A DNA stretch of 24,313 nt from DAMCAP01 sp964369265 (GCA_964369265.1 CAYJEV010000019.1:1-24313); one strand, 5' to 3'. Positions 13,075-23,020 are shown, numbered from the stretch's first letter. A program made the numbers and translations. The notes: a model not told the origin generated them from the letters alone.

Positions 13075-15042
13075 ATGAATGAACAAAGATTTTCCCTCTC
13101 TGCGCCATATCAACCAACAGGCGATCAGCCTCATGCAATCGAAGCGCTTGTAGAGGGTGTTGAAAAGGGTTATAGAGAGCAAACACTGCTTGGTGTAACC
13201 GGTAGTGGTAAGACTTTTACTATGGCAAATATAATCGCTAAACTTAACAGACCAACACTTGTTCTAGCTCATAATAAAACTCTCGCCGCTCAGCTTTGCA
13301 GCGAGTTTAAGGAATTTTTTCCAGATAATGCTGTTGAGTATTTCGTTTCTTATTATGACTATTATCAACCAGAGGCTTATGTCGCTTCAACAGATACCTA
13401 TATTGAAAAAGATAGTGCCATAAACGATGAAATCGAGCGCCTTCGCCACTCCGCAACTGCTTCCCTTAGTGAGCGCAGAGATGTAATAATAGTTGCTTCT
13501 ATTTCTTGCATTTACACTCTTGGTGACCCAGCCGAGTATAGAGAACAGGTTATCTCCATTAGAGAAGGAATGACAAAGGATAGAGATGAGTTTATAGCTA
13601 AACTTGTTGAGATACAATATGAAAGAAACGATATAAATCTTGTAAGAAATAAGTTTAGGGTTAGAGGCGATGTTGTCGAGATTATAACCACATACAATGA
13701 CGAAACAGCTATAAGAGTTGAGTTTTTTGGCGACACAGTCGAAAGAATAAGCGAGATACAGGTCGTCACAGGCGAAATTAAGCGCAATCTCTCTCATGTC
13801 GCTATATATCCAGCCAGCCACTATATTGTTGGCAGAGAGAAGCTTAATAAAGGGCTTTCTGCAATAAGAGAAGAATGCGATAACCAAGTTGAGATGTTTA
13901 AATCTCAAAACAAACTTATTGAGGCTCAAAGAATTGCAGAACGCACAAATTATGATATAGAAATGCTTTCTGAGGTTGGTTTTTGCAAGGGAATTGAAAA
14001 CTATTCTCGTGTGCTTTCTGGACGTCCGGCTGGCTCTGTACCATACACTCTATTTGACTACTTCCCTGACGATTTCCTCTTCTTCATTGATGAATCACAT
14101 GTAACACTGCCACAAGCTAGAGGAATGTATGGTGGTGATCAAGGGCGCAAAAAGAGCCTTATTGAATATGGATTTAGGCTTCCTTCTGCGCTTGATAACC
14201 GTCCTCTTAATTTTGATGAGTTCAGAGATAAGATAAATCAGGTTATTTATGTTAGCGCAACACCAGGAGTATTCGAAAAAGAACATTCTATGCAGATTGC
14301 TGAGCAAGTAATTAGGCCAACAGGGTTATTAGACCCAATCATTCAGGTTAGACCTGTCGAAGGACAGATTGAAGACTTGCTTTCAGAGATAAACATTCGT
14401 ACTGCAAAGAAAGAAAGAACACTAATCACCACTCTTACTAAAAAGATGGCAGAAGATTTATCTGATTATCTTAAAAGTATGGATGTTAAGGTTAGATATA
14501 TGCACCATGATATTGACACAATAGAGCGAATGGAGATTATTCGTGATCTTCGCACTGGTGAATATGATGTTCTTATTGGCATTAACCTGCTTCGTGAGGG
14601 ACTCGATATACCAGAGGTTTCCTTAATAGCCATTCTCGATGCAGATAAAGAAGGCTTTTTGCGTTCAGAAACATCACTAATACAAACTATTGGTAGGGCA
14701 GCTAGAAACTCTGAGGGCTTAGTTATAATGTATGCTGATAAAGTCACACCTTCTATGGAAAGAGCTATCACTGAAACTGAGCGCCGCCGACACATTCAGC
14801 AGTCCTATAACGAAGCTCACAACATTGTTCCAACAACTGTCCAAAAGAGCATTAAAGACATACTAGATATTTCTTCTAAAAGCTCACATGAAGGCAAACC
14901 GCAGAAAAAGAAAATGTCTAACAAGGATAAGGTTGCGCTTATCGCTAGGCTTACAAATGAAATGAAGAATGCAGCTAAACTTCTTGAATTTGAGCATGCT
15001 GCATATCTAAGAGATAAGATAAAGAAACTCAAAGAAGAGTAA
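13075..15042 (+). CDS. uvrB: UvrABC excision repair subunit B
   Basis: UvrB is the damage-verifying helicase-like core of nucleotide excision repair; it is loaded by UvrA and recruits UvrC. The frame is open back to 12883, but I start at ATG 13075 (AAGGAG 6 nt upstream), where the protein begins MNEQRFSLSAPYQPTGDQP like other UvrB; this gives 655 residues. Motifs: Walker A GVTGSGKT near residue 40, the beta-hairpin region SYYDYYQPEAYV, Walker B FIDESHVTLPQ, helicase motif QTIGRAARN, and a C-terminal UVR domain ending FEHAAYLRDKIKKLKEE that contacts UvrC. It is followed by uvrA after 13 nt. No LexA box was seen, although uvrB is often under SOS control. Confidence 0.98.
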   Translation: MNEQRFSLSAPYQPTGDQPHAIEALVEGVEKGYREQTLLGVTGSGKTFTMANIIAKLNRPTLVLAHNKTLAAQLCSEFKEFFPDNAVEYFVSYYDYYQPEAYVASTDTYIEKDSAINDEIERLRHSATASLSERRDVIIVASISCIYTLGDPAEYREQVISIREGMTKDRDEFIAKLVEIQYERNDINLVRNKFRVRGDVVEIITTYNDETAIRVEFFGDTVERISEIQVVTGEIKRNLSHVAIYPASHYIVGREKLNKGLSAIREECDNQVEMFKSQNKLIEAQRIAERTNYDIEMLSEVGFCKGIENYSRVLSGRPAGSVPYTLFDYFPDDFLFFIDESHVTLPQARGMYGGDQGRKKSLIEYGFRLPSALDNRPLNFDEFRDKINQVIYVSATPGVFEKEHSMQIAEQVIRPTGLLDPIIQVRPVEGQIEDLLSEINIRTAKKERTLITTLTKKMAEDLSDYLKSMDVKVRYMHHDIDTIERMEIIRDLRTGEYDVLIGINLLREGLDIPEVSLIAILDADKEGFLRSETSLIQTIGRAARNSEGLVIMYADKVTPSMERAITETERRRHIQQSYNEAHNIVPTTVQKSIKDILDISSKSSHEGKPQKKKMSNKDKVALIARLTNEMKNAAKLLEFEHAAYLRDKIKKLKEE

Positions 15043-15055
15043 CGGAGGAATTAAA

Positions 15056-17896
15056 TTGGCACTTTCAAAAATTGTAATTAAAGGCGCAAAAGAGCATAAC
15101 CTTAAAAACGTTGACCTTACCATACCTCGTGATAAGCTTATTGTTTTCACAGGATTGTCAGGCTCAGGTAAAAGCTCACTTGCATTTGATACTATATACG
15201 CAGATGGACAAAGAAGATATGTTGAAAGCTTATCTTCCTATGCTCGTCAGTTTTTAGGGCAGATGGAAAAACCTAATGTCGACAGCATTGAGGGCCTATC
15301 CCCTGCTATCTCAATTGATCAAAAGTCAACTTCAAATAACCCTCGTTCAACTGTTGGTACAGTTACAGAAATTTATGACTATTTGCGTTTGCTATACGCT
15401 CGCATCGGAACACCACACTGCCCTATCTGCAATCGAGTTATAACTCAACAAACTGTTGACCAGATGGTAGACTCCGTTTTAGCCTTGCCAGAAAAAAGCA
15501 AGATCCAGATTCTTGCGCCTGTTGTTAGGTCAAGAAAAGGCTTGCATCAAGCCGAATTTGACAGTGCAAGAAAATCTGGTTATGTTAGAGTTAGAGTTGA
15601 TGGCAACATTTATGATTTATCTGAAACAATAACTTTAGAGAAAAATAAAAAGCATAACATCGAAGTTGTTATTGATAGATTAGTTGTTAGCGAGAGCATT
15701 CGCTCAAGGCTCGCAAGCTCGCTTGAAACTGCGCTAGCACTAACTGGCGGACTTGCTATGGTGGATGTAATAGGCGGAGAAGAAATTTTGTTCTCTCAAA
15801 GCTATTCCTGCCCTGAACATAACATTAGCATTGAAGAGTTGGCACCAAGAATGTTTTCTTTCAATAATCCTATTGGTGCTTGCGAAAAATGTACTGGTCT
15901 TGGTACATTTATGAAAGTCGATCCTGATTTAGTTGTACCAGATAAGGCAAAGTCTATCAAAGGTGGAGCTATTAAGGCTAGTGGTTGGTATTTCGCTGAT
16001 GGCGGCATATCTCAGATGTATTACGAGGGGCTTGCAGAGCATTATGGATTTTCATTAGACACACCTTTCAAAGAATTATCCAAAAAGGCTCAAGATATCA
16101 TTCTATACGGCACTAATGGAGAGAAAATAACTGTAAAACGAGAAACTGACAGTATGAGCGGTACTTATCACACCGACTTTGAAGGAGTCATTAACAATCT
16201 AGAACGTCGCTTTAGAGAAACTTCTAGTAGCTGGATGAAGGAAGAGCTTGCAACTTGGATGTCCAGTGAAGAATGCCCAGATTGTCATGGCCAACGTTTA
16301 AAACCTGTTACTCTAGCTGTTAAAATTGGCGGCGAAAATATCAGCCAATTTTGCGAAAGATCAATAGTTAGCGCCCTTGACTTTGTTGATAGCTTGAAGC
16401 TAACTCCTCAACAAGAGATGATAGCTGAACAAATACTAAAAGAAGTAAAGGAGCGCTTAGGCTTTTTAAATAGTGTTGGGCTTAGTTACCTAACTTTATC
16501 AAGAGCATCAGGAACTTTATCTGGAGGAGAGAGCCAACGTATTAGGCTTGCAACACAAATAGGCTCTTCACTAATGGGCGTTTTATACATTCTTGATGAG
16601 CCAAGCATAGGTCTTCACCAAAGGGATAATGACAGACTAATTGAAACTTTGAAACGACTAAGAGATTTAGGAAATACTCTTATAGTGGTTGAGCATGATG
16701 AAGACACAATACTCGCTGCTGATCATATAGTAGACATCGGGCCTGGAGCTGGTGTACATGGAGGTGAGATAGTTTTCTCAGGAAGTGTTAACGAGCTTAT
16801 AACTGACGAAAAATCCATTACTGGCCAGTATTTAAGCGGAAGAAAAGTTATACCAATTCCTAATGAAAGAAGGCTGGGTAATGGCAAGTTTCTAACTGTT
16901 TTAGGAGCAAAACAAAACAACCTTAAAAATCTTAATGTTTCAATACCACTAGGTTGTATGACTGTTGTTACTGGAGTTTCAGGCTCTGGCAAAAGCTCAC
17001 TAATCAATGAAATTATCTATAAAAGGCTTGCTAATCTACTAAATGGAGCAAGATCAAAAGCGGGCAAACATGATGAACTAATAGGCTTTGAAGAACTTGA
17101 TAAAATCATTGCAATTGACCAAAGCCCTATCGGCAGGACTCCTCGTTCAAACCCTGCAACATACACTGGTGTGTTTACTGATATTAGAGATATATTCACC
17201 CAAACTACAGAAGCTAAAATGCGTGGCTATGGTCCTGGAAGATTTTCATTTAATGTTAAAGGCGGAAGATGCGAAGCTTGTCAAGGCGATGGTATACTAA
17301 AGATTGAGATGCACTTCTTGCCTGATATTTATATCCCTTGTGAAGTATGTAAAGGCAAGCGATACAATAGAGAAACCCTTGAGGTTAAATATAAGGGAAA
17401 GAACATTCATGAAATTTTAGACATGACTATTGAAGAAGCATTGACTTTCTTTGAAAACCATCCGAAAGTAAAGCGCAAAGTTCAGACTTTATATGATGTT
17501 GGTTTAGGATATATTAAGCTTGGACAAAGCTCCACTACCCTATCAGGCGGAGAGGCACAAAGAGTTAAACTAGCGACAGAGCTTTCACGAAAGCCAACAG
17601 GAAGAACTATTTACCTTCTTGATGAGCCTACTACAGGACTTCATACAGCAGATGTTCACAAGCTGATCGAAGTTCTTCAGAGATTAACTGACACTGGAAA
17701 TACAGTTGTTATTATTGAGCATAATTTAGATGTTATAAAGGTTGCTGATAATATAATAGATATAGGCCCTGATGGCGGAGATAAAGGCGGCACAATTGTT
17801 GCACAAGGCACTCCTGAGATGGTATCTGAAGTTCCAGAATCGTTTACTGGAAAATATCTCAAAAAGATATTAAGCAAGGAGAAGCAAAATGGATAA
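15056..17896 (+). CDS. uvrA: UvrABC excision repair subunit A
   Basis: UvrA is the damage-sensing ATPase dimer that delivers UvrB to DNA. The 946 residues hold two ABC ATPase modules: Walker A GLSGSGKS at 33-40 and GVSGSGKS near 640, signatures TLSGGESQRIRLA and TLSGGEAQRVKLA, and Walker B boxes YILDEPSIGLH and YLLDEPTTGLH. Zinc modules are visible: CPICNRV, a CPEH...CEKC module with one His ligand, and CEACQGDG...CEVCKGKR. The start is TTG at 15056, with GGAGG 7 nt upstream, and the protein begins ALSKIVIKGAKEHNLKN as expected. It follows uvrB in one transcript and overlaps the downstream methyltransferase by 8 bases. Confidence 0.98.
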   Translation: MALSKIVIKGAKEHNLKNVDLTIPRDKLIVFTGLSGSGKSSLAFDTIYADGQRRYVESLSSYARQFLGQMEKPNVDSIEGLSPAISIDQKSTSNNPRSTVGTVTEIYDYLRLLYARIGTPHCPICNRVITQQTVDQMVDSVLALPEKSKIQILAPVVRSRKGLHQAEFDSARKSGYVRVRVDGNIYDLSETITLEKNKKHNIEVVIDRLVVSESIRSRLASSLETALALTGGLAMVDVIGGEEILFSQSYSCPEHNISIEELAPRMFSFNNPIGACEKCTGLGTFMKVDPDLVVPDKAKSIKGGAIKASGWYFADGGISQMYYEGLAEHYGFSLDTPFKELSKKAQDIILYGTNGEKITVKRETDSMSGTYHTDFEGVINNLERRFRETSSSWMKEELATWMSSEECPDCHGQRLKPVTLAVKIGGENISQFCERSIVSALDFVDSLKLTPQQEMIAEQILKEVKERLGFLNSVGLSYLTLSRASGTLSGGESQRIRLATQIGSSLMGVLYILDEPSIGLHQRDNDRLIETLKRLRDLGNTLIVVEHDEDTILAADHIVDIGPGAGVHGGEIVFSGSVNELITDEKSITGQYLSGRKVIPIPNERRLGNGKFLTVLGAKQNNLKNLNVSIPLGCMTVVTGVSGSGKSSLINEIIYKRLANLLNGARSKAGKHDELIGFEELDKIIAIDQSPIGRTPRSNPATYTGVFTDIRDIFTQTTEAKMRGYGPGRFSFNVKGGRCEACQGDGILKIEMHFLPDIYIPCEVCKGKRYNRETLEVKYKGKNIHEILDMTIEEALTFFENHPKVKRKVQTLYDVGLGYIKLGQSSTTLSGGEAQRVKLATELSRKPTGRTIYLLDEPTTGLHTADVHKLIEVLQRLTDTGNTVVIIEHNLDVIKVADNIIDIGPDGGDKGGTIVAQGTPEMVSEVPESFTGKYLKKILSKEKQNG

Positions 17897-19046
17897 GCTA
17901 AATTCAGTAATAGAAGAAATTTTATCTGATACACTTGATAAACTAATATTAAGCAATCTAAAAGATAAAAGCTACGAGTTTCAAAAAGTTATTATACGCC
18001 AAAAGAAAAGCAAGAATGCCTGTTTCTATCAAGCAGAGCAATATACAAAAACTCAAGTTATTCATGTTAATATGACAGCTGAAGAGTGCAAAAGCTATAT
18101 TATAACCTCCCTTGACAAGCACTATAAGCAGTTTGATGCATATACTGCCAAATCTAGCTATACTGTTAAATGTAAAACACTTGATAAAATTGCTGTTAGC
18201 AAAAAACTTAATAAAGCCGAAAAAGAGATTAGTTTAAGCCACAATAGAGAAAAATCTTATTTACTGAAAGAGGGAGCTATAATCCCTCCTTTAGTAGATT
18301 TAGGCGTTATTACAGCAGATGGAAAGATAATTAAAAGCCATTATGATAAATTTAAGCAGATAAACAGATTCATTGAGCTTATCGATGATGGGATTAAGGA
18401 TAAATATAGCAGCATAAATATAATTGACTTTGGTTGCGGAAAATCTTACTTAACCTTCATACTCTATTACTACCTAACAGAAGTTAAAGGAATAGATGCA
18501 CATATTGTTGGGCTTGATTTGAAAGCCGATGTTATTGAGAAATGCAATAATATAGCCAAAGGATACGGATATCATAATCTCAAATTTATGGTTGGAGATA
18601 TAAACGGCTTCACTCCTCCCTTCCTTGTCAACATGGTCATTACCCTGCATGCCTGCGACACAGCAACCGACTTCGCAATTGCTAACGCTGTTAACTGGAA
18701 TGCAGACATGATTTATAGTGTTCCGTGTTGCCAAAAAGAGGTTAACAAACAAATAAAAAGCACTAGCTTCGATCTAATACATAGATATGGCATATTAAAA
18801 GATAGATTCTCCTCTATTATGACAGATGCTATAAGAGGGGCTATGCTTGAGTATAGTGGTTATAAGACGCAAATAGTTGAGTTTATTGATTTATCTCATT
18901 CACCAAAAAATTTACTGATTAGGGCGATTAAAGGCGCAACAAATAAAAAATCTCAACAAACTGCTTTAGCTGAGGCAGAAGCTATGATAAAAGAGTTTAA
19001 TGTAACACCTACTATCTATAATTTGCTTCATAAAAATGACAAATAA
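17889..19046 (+). CDS. SAM-dependent methyltransferase (Methyltransf_32-like)
   Basis: This 385-residue protein has an N-terminal domain of unknown role (about 1-160) and a Rossmann-fold methyltransferase domain. The SAM motif I is IIDFGCGKSYLTFILYYYL near residue 180, followed by the acidic post-II strand HIVGLDLK. Later motifs are LHACDTATDFAIANA and YSVPCCQKEV, which resemble the TRM13/METTL25/GSTCD type of methyltransferase domain (Pfam Methyltransf_32). The substrate is not known; RNA is plausible from these relatives. The ATG lies inside the last uvrA codons (ATGGATAA), so it is very likely translated by coupling and may act in the DNA-repair or stress setting. That link is inference from position. 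Confidence 0.85.
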   Translation: MDKLNSVIEEILSDTLDKLILSNLKDKSYEFQKVIIRQKKSKNACFYQAEQYTKTQVIHVNMTAEECKSYIITSLDKHYKQFDAYTAKSSYTVKCKTLDKIAVSKKLNKAEKEISLSHNREKSYLLKEGAIIPPLVDLGVITADGKIIKSHYDKFKQINRFIELIDDGIKDKYSSINIIDFGCGKSYLTFILYYYLTEVKGIDAHIVGLDLKADVIEKCNNIAKGYGYHNLKFMVGDINGFTPPFLVNMVITLHACDTATDFAIANAVNWNADMIYSVPCCQKEVNKQIKSTSFDLIHRYGILKDRFSSIMTDAIRGAMLEYSGYKTQIVEFIDLSHSPKNLLIRAIKGATNKKSQQTALAEAEAMIKEFNVTPTIYNLLHKNDK

Positions 19047-19089
19047 AATCAGGGCGATTAGCATTTGAGTGCTAACCGCCCTGATTTTT
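19045..19089. terminator. Strong bidirectional terminator, uvr operon / potD
   Basis: AAAATCAGGGCG-a-TTAGCA pairs with TGCTAA-c-CGCCCTGATTTT, giving 18 pairs around a single A-C mismatch and an 8-nt loop. A T-run lies on each side. It lies between the convergent methyltransferase and potD genes. Confidence 0.93.
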
Positions 19090-19101
19090 AATGTTTAAAT
19101 A

Positions 19102-20325
19102 TTAGTAGTCTTGTTTGCGTTTTTTGCTTCTGATTATTAGAATAATACTAACAACAAGAGCAATAACGATTAGAACAGGAGCAATCCAGAAGGAAAAGCT
19201 CTCGTCAGATGTATGAAGATCTGTCCAAGCTGTATCTAAAGCAAGGTTTAGATCATCAGATAGAAGAGAGAAATAGTCCATGTCAGCCACAACTTCAGCA
19301 GAAGGATAGCTAATTGGGTTGCTTGTAATTTCCTCATCTAGGTATGCAAGAGCAGAAGTGTTTGGAGTTGAGTAACCAATGTACTCAATATTTGCAGCTC
19401 CAACTTCGCCTTCTAGCATAAAGTTAATGTACATTTCAGCAGCAGCTTTTTGCTCTGCACCCTTTGGAATACACATAGCATCAACGAAAATGTTAGTACC
19501 CTCAACTGGATGTACTGCATTTAGGTCAGGATTATCATCCATCATTGTTAATGCATCGCCAGCATAGTAAGGAGCGATAGCTGCTTCTCCAGCCGCCATC
19601 TTATCGAAAATCTCGTCCATTACATAAGCTTGAACAACTGGTTTTTGAGCCTTTAGTGACTCAAGAGCTAAATCAACATCAGCTTGGCTTTCTGGATTTA
19701 GACCTTTCCCCTCTTTTAACAGAGCAAGACCCATTGCATCTCTTGGGTTATTGAACATTAGAATGTTATCAGCATACTTCTCATTCCATAATGCACTCCA
19801 GCTTTGAGCATCAGCCTCATCAACCATAGTTGTGTTGTAGATTAGAACAACACTTCCCCATGTGTAAGGAACAGAAAATGCGTTAGCTGGGTCATAGTAT
19901 GCGCCCATAAAGTTTGGATCTAGATTTGCTAAATTAGGAATATTATCTTTATTTAACTCCTCTAACATGTCCTCGTTAATCATCTTACCGATCATGTAGT
20001 CGGATGGGATTATTACATCATAGCTAACTCCGCCGCCTTTAAGTTTAGCATATAGCTCCTCATTTGTTGCGAAGTTGGTATAATAAACTGTTATACCTGT
20101 TAGCTCCTCGAATGCCTTGTTAATGTCTAGAGTTTCGTCCTCGCCATTGGAGATGTACTCACCCCAGTTATAAACATTGATGGAAATGTCTTGGCCTTTA
20201 AACTGCTCATAGTACTCCATGTTTAGTTTGGAAGTGTCCAAAAGCTCCAAACCAGTAGCAGATGCGCTTACACCCATCATAGTGATCATCATTGTCACTA
20301 AAAACAAAGCTAGAATTTTTTTCAT
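19102..20325 (-). CDS. potD: Polyamine ABC transporter substrate-binding protein
   Basis: PotD captures spermidine/putrescine outside the membrane and hands it to PotBC. The 407 residues begin with a signal peptide (MKKILALFLVTMMITMMGVSAS, probable cleavage after ASA) without a lipobox Cys. The binding-protein fold shows INVYNWGEYIS, YAKLKGGGVSYDVIIPSDYMI and SVPYTWGSVVLIYN. Against E. coli PotD, two binding-site tryptophans appear replaced (Trp229 by Tyr in APYYAGDA, Trp255 by Phe in NIFVDAM), while Asp257 is kept. The C-terminus adds a hydrophobic helix, FWIAPVLIVIALVVSIILII, followed by RSKKRKQDY, a stop-transfer pattern, so the protein seems anchored from its C-end. It is the last gene of potABCD, 21 nt after potC. 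Confidence 0.93.
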   Translation of the reverse strand: MKKILALFLVTMMITMMGVSASATGLELLDTSKLNMEYYEQFKGQDISINVYNWGEYISNGEDETLDINKAFEELTGITVYYTNFATNEELYAKLKGGGVSYDVIIPSDYMIGKMINEDMLEELNKDNIPNLANLDPNFMGAYYDPANAFSVPYTWGSVVLIYNTTMVDEADAQSWSALWNEKYADNILMFNNPRDAMGLALLKEGKGLNPESQADVDLALESLKAQKPVVQAYVMDEIFDKMAAGEAAIAPYYAGDALTMMDDNPDLNAVHPVEGTNIFVDAMCIPKGAEQKAAAEMYINFMLEGEVGAANIEYIGYSTPNTSALAYLDEEITSNPISYPSAEVVADMDYFSLLSDDLNLALDTAWTDLHTSDESFSFWIAPVLIVIALVVSIILIIRSKKRKQDY

Positions 20326-20346
20326 TTTTTTATCAAGTCCTTTCTC

Positions 20347-21156
20347 TTAGTCATATTTTGACTTATTTTTTATTTTTTTAGCCTCAAAATAATTTGACGC
20401 TATCAAAACCGTTAATACTACCACAAAGAATATTGTGGATAGGGCGTTAATTTCTGGCGATACTTTTCTTCTTGCCATTGAGTAAATCTCAACAGGCAGA
20501 GTTTGAAATCTTGCGCCTGTAACAAAGTATGAAATAACAAAGTCATCAAGCGAATAAGTAAATGCCATTAAAAAGCCACTAAGAACACCAGGCATAATTT
20601 GAGGCATAACAACTTTCAAAAAAGCCTGAACTGGAGGACATCCAAGGTCCACTGCAGCAAAATATATATGCTCATCAAGCTGCCTTAGCTTTGGAAGAAC
20701 ATTTAATATAACATATGGAATACAGAAAGTTATGTGGGCTAGTGTAAGAGTTATAAAGCCCATCTCAACTGGAATAGTTAAGTTATCTCGTAAAAACACG
20801 AAAAGCAACATTAAAGATACACCTGTTACTATCTCTGGATTTATAATAGGAAGATAAGTTAAGTTAAGAACAGCTGATTTTAGCTTCTTTCCCATGTTGT
20901 GTATGCCAACTGCTGCTAGAGAGCCGACAATTGTTGAAAACACAGAAGCAATAGCTGCTATAATTAGCGTGTTTGCTAAAGCGCTTAAAATCTGTTCGTT
21001 ATTGAAGAGGTTTTTGTACCAGTCTAATGTAAAACCAGTAAACAATGCTCTGGATTTAGATTCATTAAAGGAAAATACTATAAGGACAAAAATTGGAGCA
21101 TATAAAAACGCCATTACTATCCATGTATAGCTACTAGAAAGGTTGAATTTCTTCAT
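20347..21156 (-). CDS. potC: Polyamine ABC transporter permease PotC
   Basis: This integral membrane permease of 269 residues has about six helices. It forms the translocation path with PotB. The EAA-type loop that contacts the ATPase reads AAVDLGCPPVQAFLKVVMPQIMPG (about residues 166-189). The N-terminal helix (WIVMAFLYAPIFVLIVFSFNESK) and the SLDDFVISYFVTG segment are typical of PotC. The ATG overlaps the potB stop by 4 bases (ATGA), consistent with coupled synthesis of the two permeases. Confidence 0.95.
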   Translation of the reverse strand: MKKFNLSSSYTWIVMAFLYAPIFVLIVFSFNESKSRALFTGFTLDWYKNLFNNEQILSALANTLIIAAIASVFSTIVGSLAAVGIHNMGKKLKSAVLNLTYLPIINPEIVTGVSLMLLFVFLRDNLTIPVEMGFITLTLAHITFCIPYVILNVLPKLRQLDEHIYFAAVDLGCPPVQAFLKVVMPQIMPGVLSGFLMAFTYSLDDFVISYFVTGARFQTLPVEIYSMARRKVSPEINALSTIFFVVVLTVLIASNYFEAKKIKNKSKYD

Positions 21157-21974
21157 ATAATCATACCCTCCTTATCCTCGTCATCAAACTGGTTAAGCCC
21201 ACTCATACAAAGCAGAATTAACACCATCAGACCTAACGAAATTGCAGAGCCTAGATTTGGATTATATGTGTTTCCTAAGAATTGTAGTTCAATTAGATCA
21301 CCTATCATCATGTTTGAACCGCCACCAAGCATTCGTGAAATTATAAATGTACTAATACTTGGTACGAAAACCATTGTTACACCACTCATAACACCTGGCA
21401 TGCTCAAAGGCAACACAATTTTGCTAAAAATGTCTTTACTATCTGCTCCTAAATCTTGTCCTGCTTGTATTAAGCTATTATCAATTTTAACCATAACAGA
21501 ATACAAAGGCAATATCATAAAAGGAAGATAGTTATAAACCATACCAAGCACTACTGCGCCGGCAGTGTTTATCATTTTAAATGGACCAATACCAATAAGA
21601 CCTAACAAACTATTGATTATACCAGTATTTTCAAGCAAAGTCATAAGTGCATAGGTTCTTAACAAGAAATTCATCCACATTGGAAGCATTACAAGCATTA
21701 AAGCAAGCTTTTGCTTATGTGCTGGCATTCTTGAAATTATGAAAGCCAGAGGATAAGCGATAACTAAACATATAATTGTACTTATAGCCGCCAAGTAAAT
21801 AGAACGAAATATAACAGAAGCATATTTAGATACATCGGAGATATGCTGCAAAGTAAACGCTCCTGTTGTATCTGTTAGTGCATAGTAAGCCACTATCGCA
21901 AGTGGAACTATTGTAAAAAGACCAATCCATAGTAGATATGGAATTGACACAGCAGTAACTCTCTTACTCTTCAC
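21153..21974 (-). CDS. potB: Polyamine ABC transporter permease PotB
   Basis: This integral membrane permease of 273 residues is the partner of PotC. It begins with a membrane segment (SIPYLLWIGLFTIVPLAIVAYYAL) and contains the PotB-like stretch LPMWMNFLLRTYALMTLLENTGIIN. The EAA loop is QAGQDLGADSKDIFSKIVLPLSMPG. Its ATG overlaps the potA stop by one base (TAATG), with GGAGG shortly upstream in the potA end. The C-terminus ends in an acidic tail (FDDEDKEG). Confidence 0.95.
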   Translation of the reverse strand: MKSKRVTAVSIPYLLWIGLFTIVPLAIVAYYALTDTTGAFTLQHISDVSKYASVIFRSIYLAAISTIICLVIAYPLAFIISRMPAHKQKLALMLVMLPMWMNFLLRTYALMTLLENTGIINSLLGLIGIGPFKMINTAGAVVLGMVYNYLPFMILPLYSVMVKIDNSLIQAGQDLGADSKDIFSKIVLPLSMPGVMSGVTMVFVPSISTFIISRMLGGGSNMMIGDLIELQFLGNTYNPNLGSAISLGLMVLILLCMSGLNQFDDEDKEGMII

Positions 21975-23020
21975 TATGCCTCCTCCATTCTATCCATTAT
22001 ATGGATATCAGCTGGAGTGAAAGTCATACCAATAAATGATCCAATCTCGGAAGCATCAGTTGAGTGTATCATCCACTCATGACCACAACCTTCAACTATC
22101 ATTTCATAGTGAACACCTTTGAAAGTAACAGAAGTAACTACACCAGTTATTTCTGCGTCTTCTGGGTCACATATATCAATATCTTCTGGTCTAATAACAA
22201 CATCAACTAACTGATCTTTATCAAAACCAAAATCAACGCATTCAAAACTACTACCAGCAAACTCGACCAAATAATCTTCCCTCATAATACCATCAACAAT
22301 ATTACTCTCTCCAATAAAATCAGCAACAAAGGCATTTATTGGCTCATTGTAAATATCTTGAGGAGTACCGATTTGAAGAATGTCACCATCCTTCATTACA
22401 ACCACTCTATCGCTCATTGTTAACGCTTCTTCTTGGTCGTGCGTTACGAAGATGAAAGTGATTCCAGTTGATTGCTGAATTCTTTTAAGCTCAATCTGCA
22501 TTTCTTTTCTAAGCTTTAAGTCAAGTGCGCCAAGAGGCTCATCGAGTAGCAATACTCTTGGATGGTTTACTAAAGCCCTAGCAATAGCAACTCTCTGCTG
22601 CTGGCCGCCTGAAAGCTGGGATACATCCCTTCTTTCAAATCCACTTAGATTAACAAGCTCTAACATTTCCTTAACCTTCTCTTTTCTTTGAGGAAAAGGA
22701 ATGCCTTTGATCTTTAGTCCAAACTCAACATTTTCAAAAACGTTTAAGTGTGGAAATAAAGCATACTTTTGAAAGACTGTGTTTACTTGTCTTTTGTGGG
22801 ATGGTGTATCATTGATACGTTCGCCCCCAAAAAAAATATCACCCTCTGAAGCATCGGTAAATCCTCCGATAATTCTAAGCGTGGTAGTCTTTCCGCATCC
22901 GGATGGCCCTAGTAGCGTAATAAACTCCTTGTCTTTAATATCAAGGCTGATGTTGTTAAGCACCCTAACACCATCATAATCTACAGCCATGTTCCTTAGC
23001 TCTATCAAGTTTTCTGACAT
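21974..23020 (-). CDS. potA: Polyamine ABC transporter ATPase PotA
   Basis: PotA is the ATPase that powers uptake through PotBC. The 348 residues carry Walker A GPSGCGKTT (about 38-46), the Q-loop FQKYALFPHLNVFENVEFGL, signature LSGGQQQRVAIARAL, Walker B LLLDEPLGALD and switch His in FVTHDQEEAL. A C-terminal TOBE-type domain (from about residue 240) has the VIRPEDI motif and is thought to sense substrate or energy state in such ATPases. The first gene of the operon, it has an AAAGGGGG SD 9 nt before ATG. That SD can be fully paired to an upstream leader segment. Confidence 0.96.
   Translation of the reverse strand: MSENLIELRNMAVDYDGVRVLNNISLDIKDKEFITLLGPSGCGKTTTLRIIGGFTDASEGDIFFGGERINDTPSHKRQVNTVFQKYALFPHLNVFENVEFGLKIKGIPFPQRKEKVKEMLELVNLSGFERRDVSQLSGGQQQRVAIARALVNHPRVLLLDEPLGALDLKLRKEMQIELKRIQQSTGITFIFVTHDQEEALTMSDRVVVMKDGDILQIGTPQDIYNEPINAFVADFIGESNIVDGIMREDYLVEFAGSSFECVDFGFDKDQLVDVVIRPEDIDICDPEDAEITGVVTSVTFKGVHYEMIVEGCGHEWMIHSTDASEIGSFIGMTFTPADIHIMDRMEEA

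Noticed and set aside
13016..13078. 20-codon ORF overlapping the uvrB start by ATGA
   Set aside because: The overlap suggests coupling, but there is no usable SD and the ORF is short enough to arise by chance.
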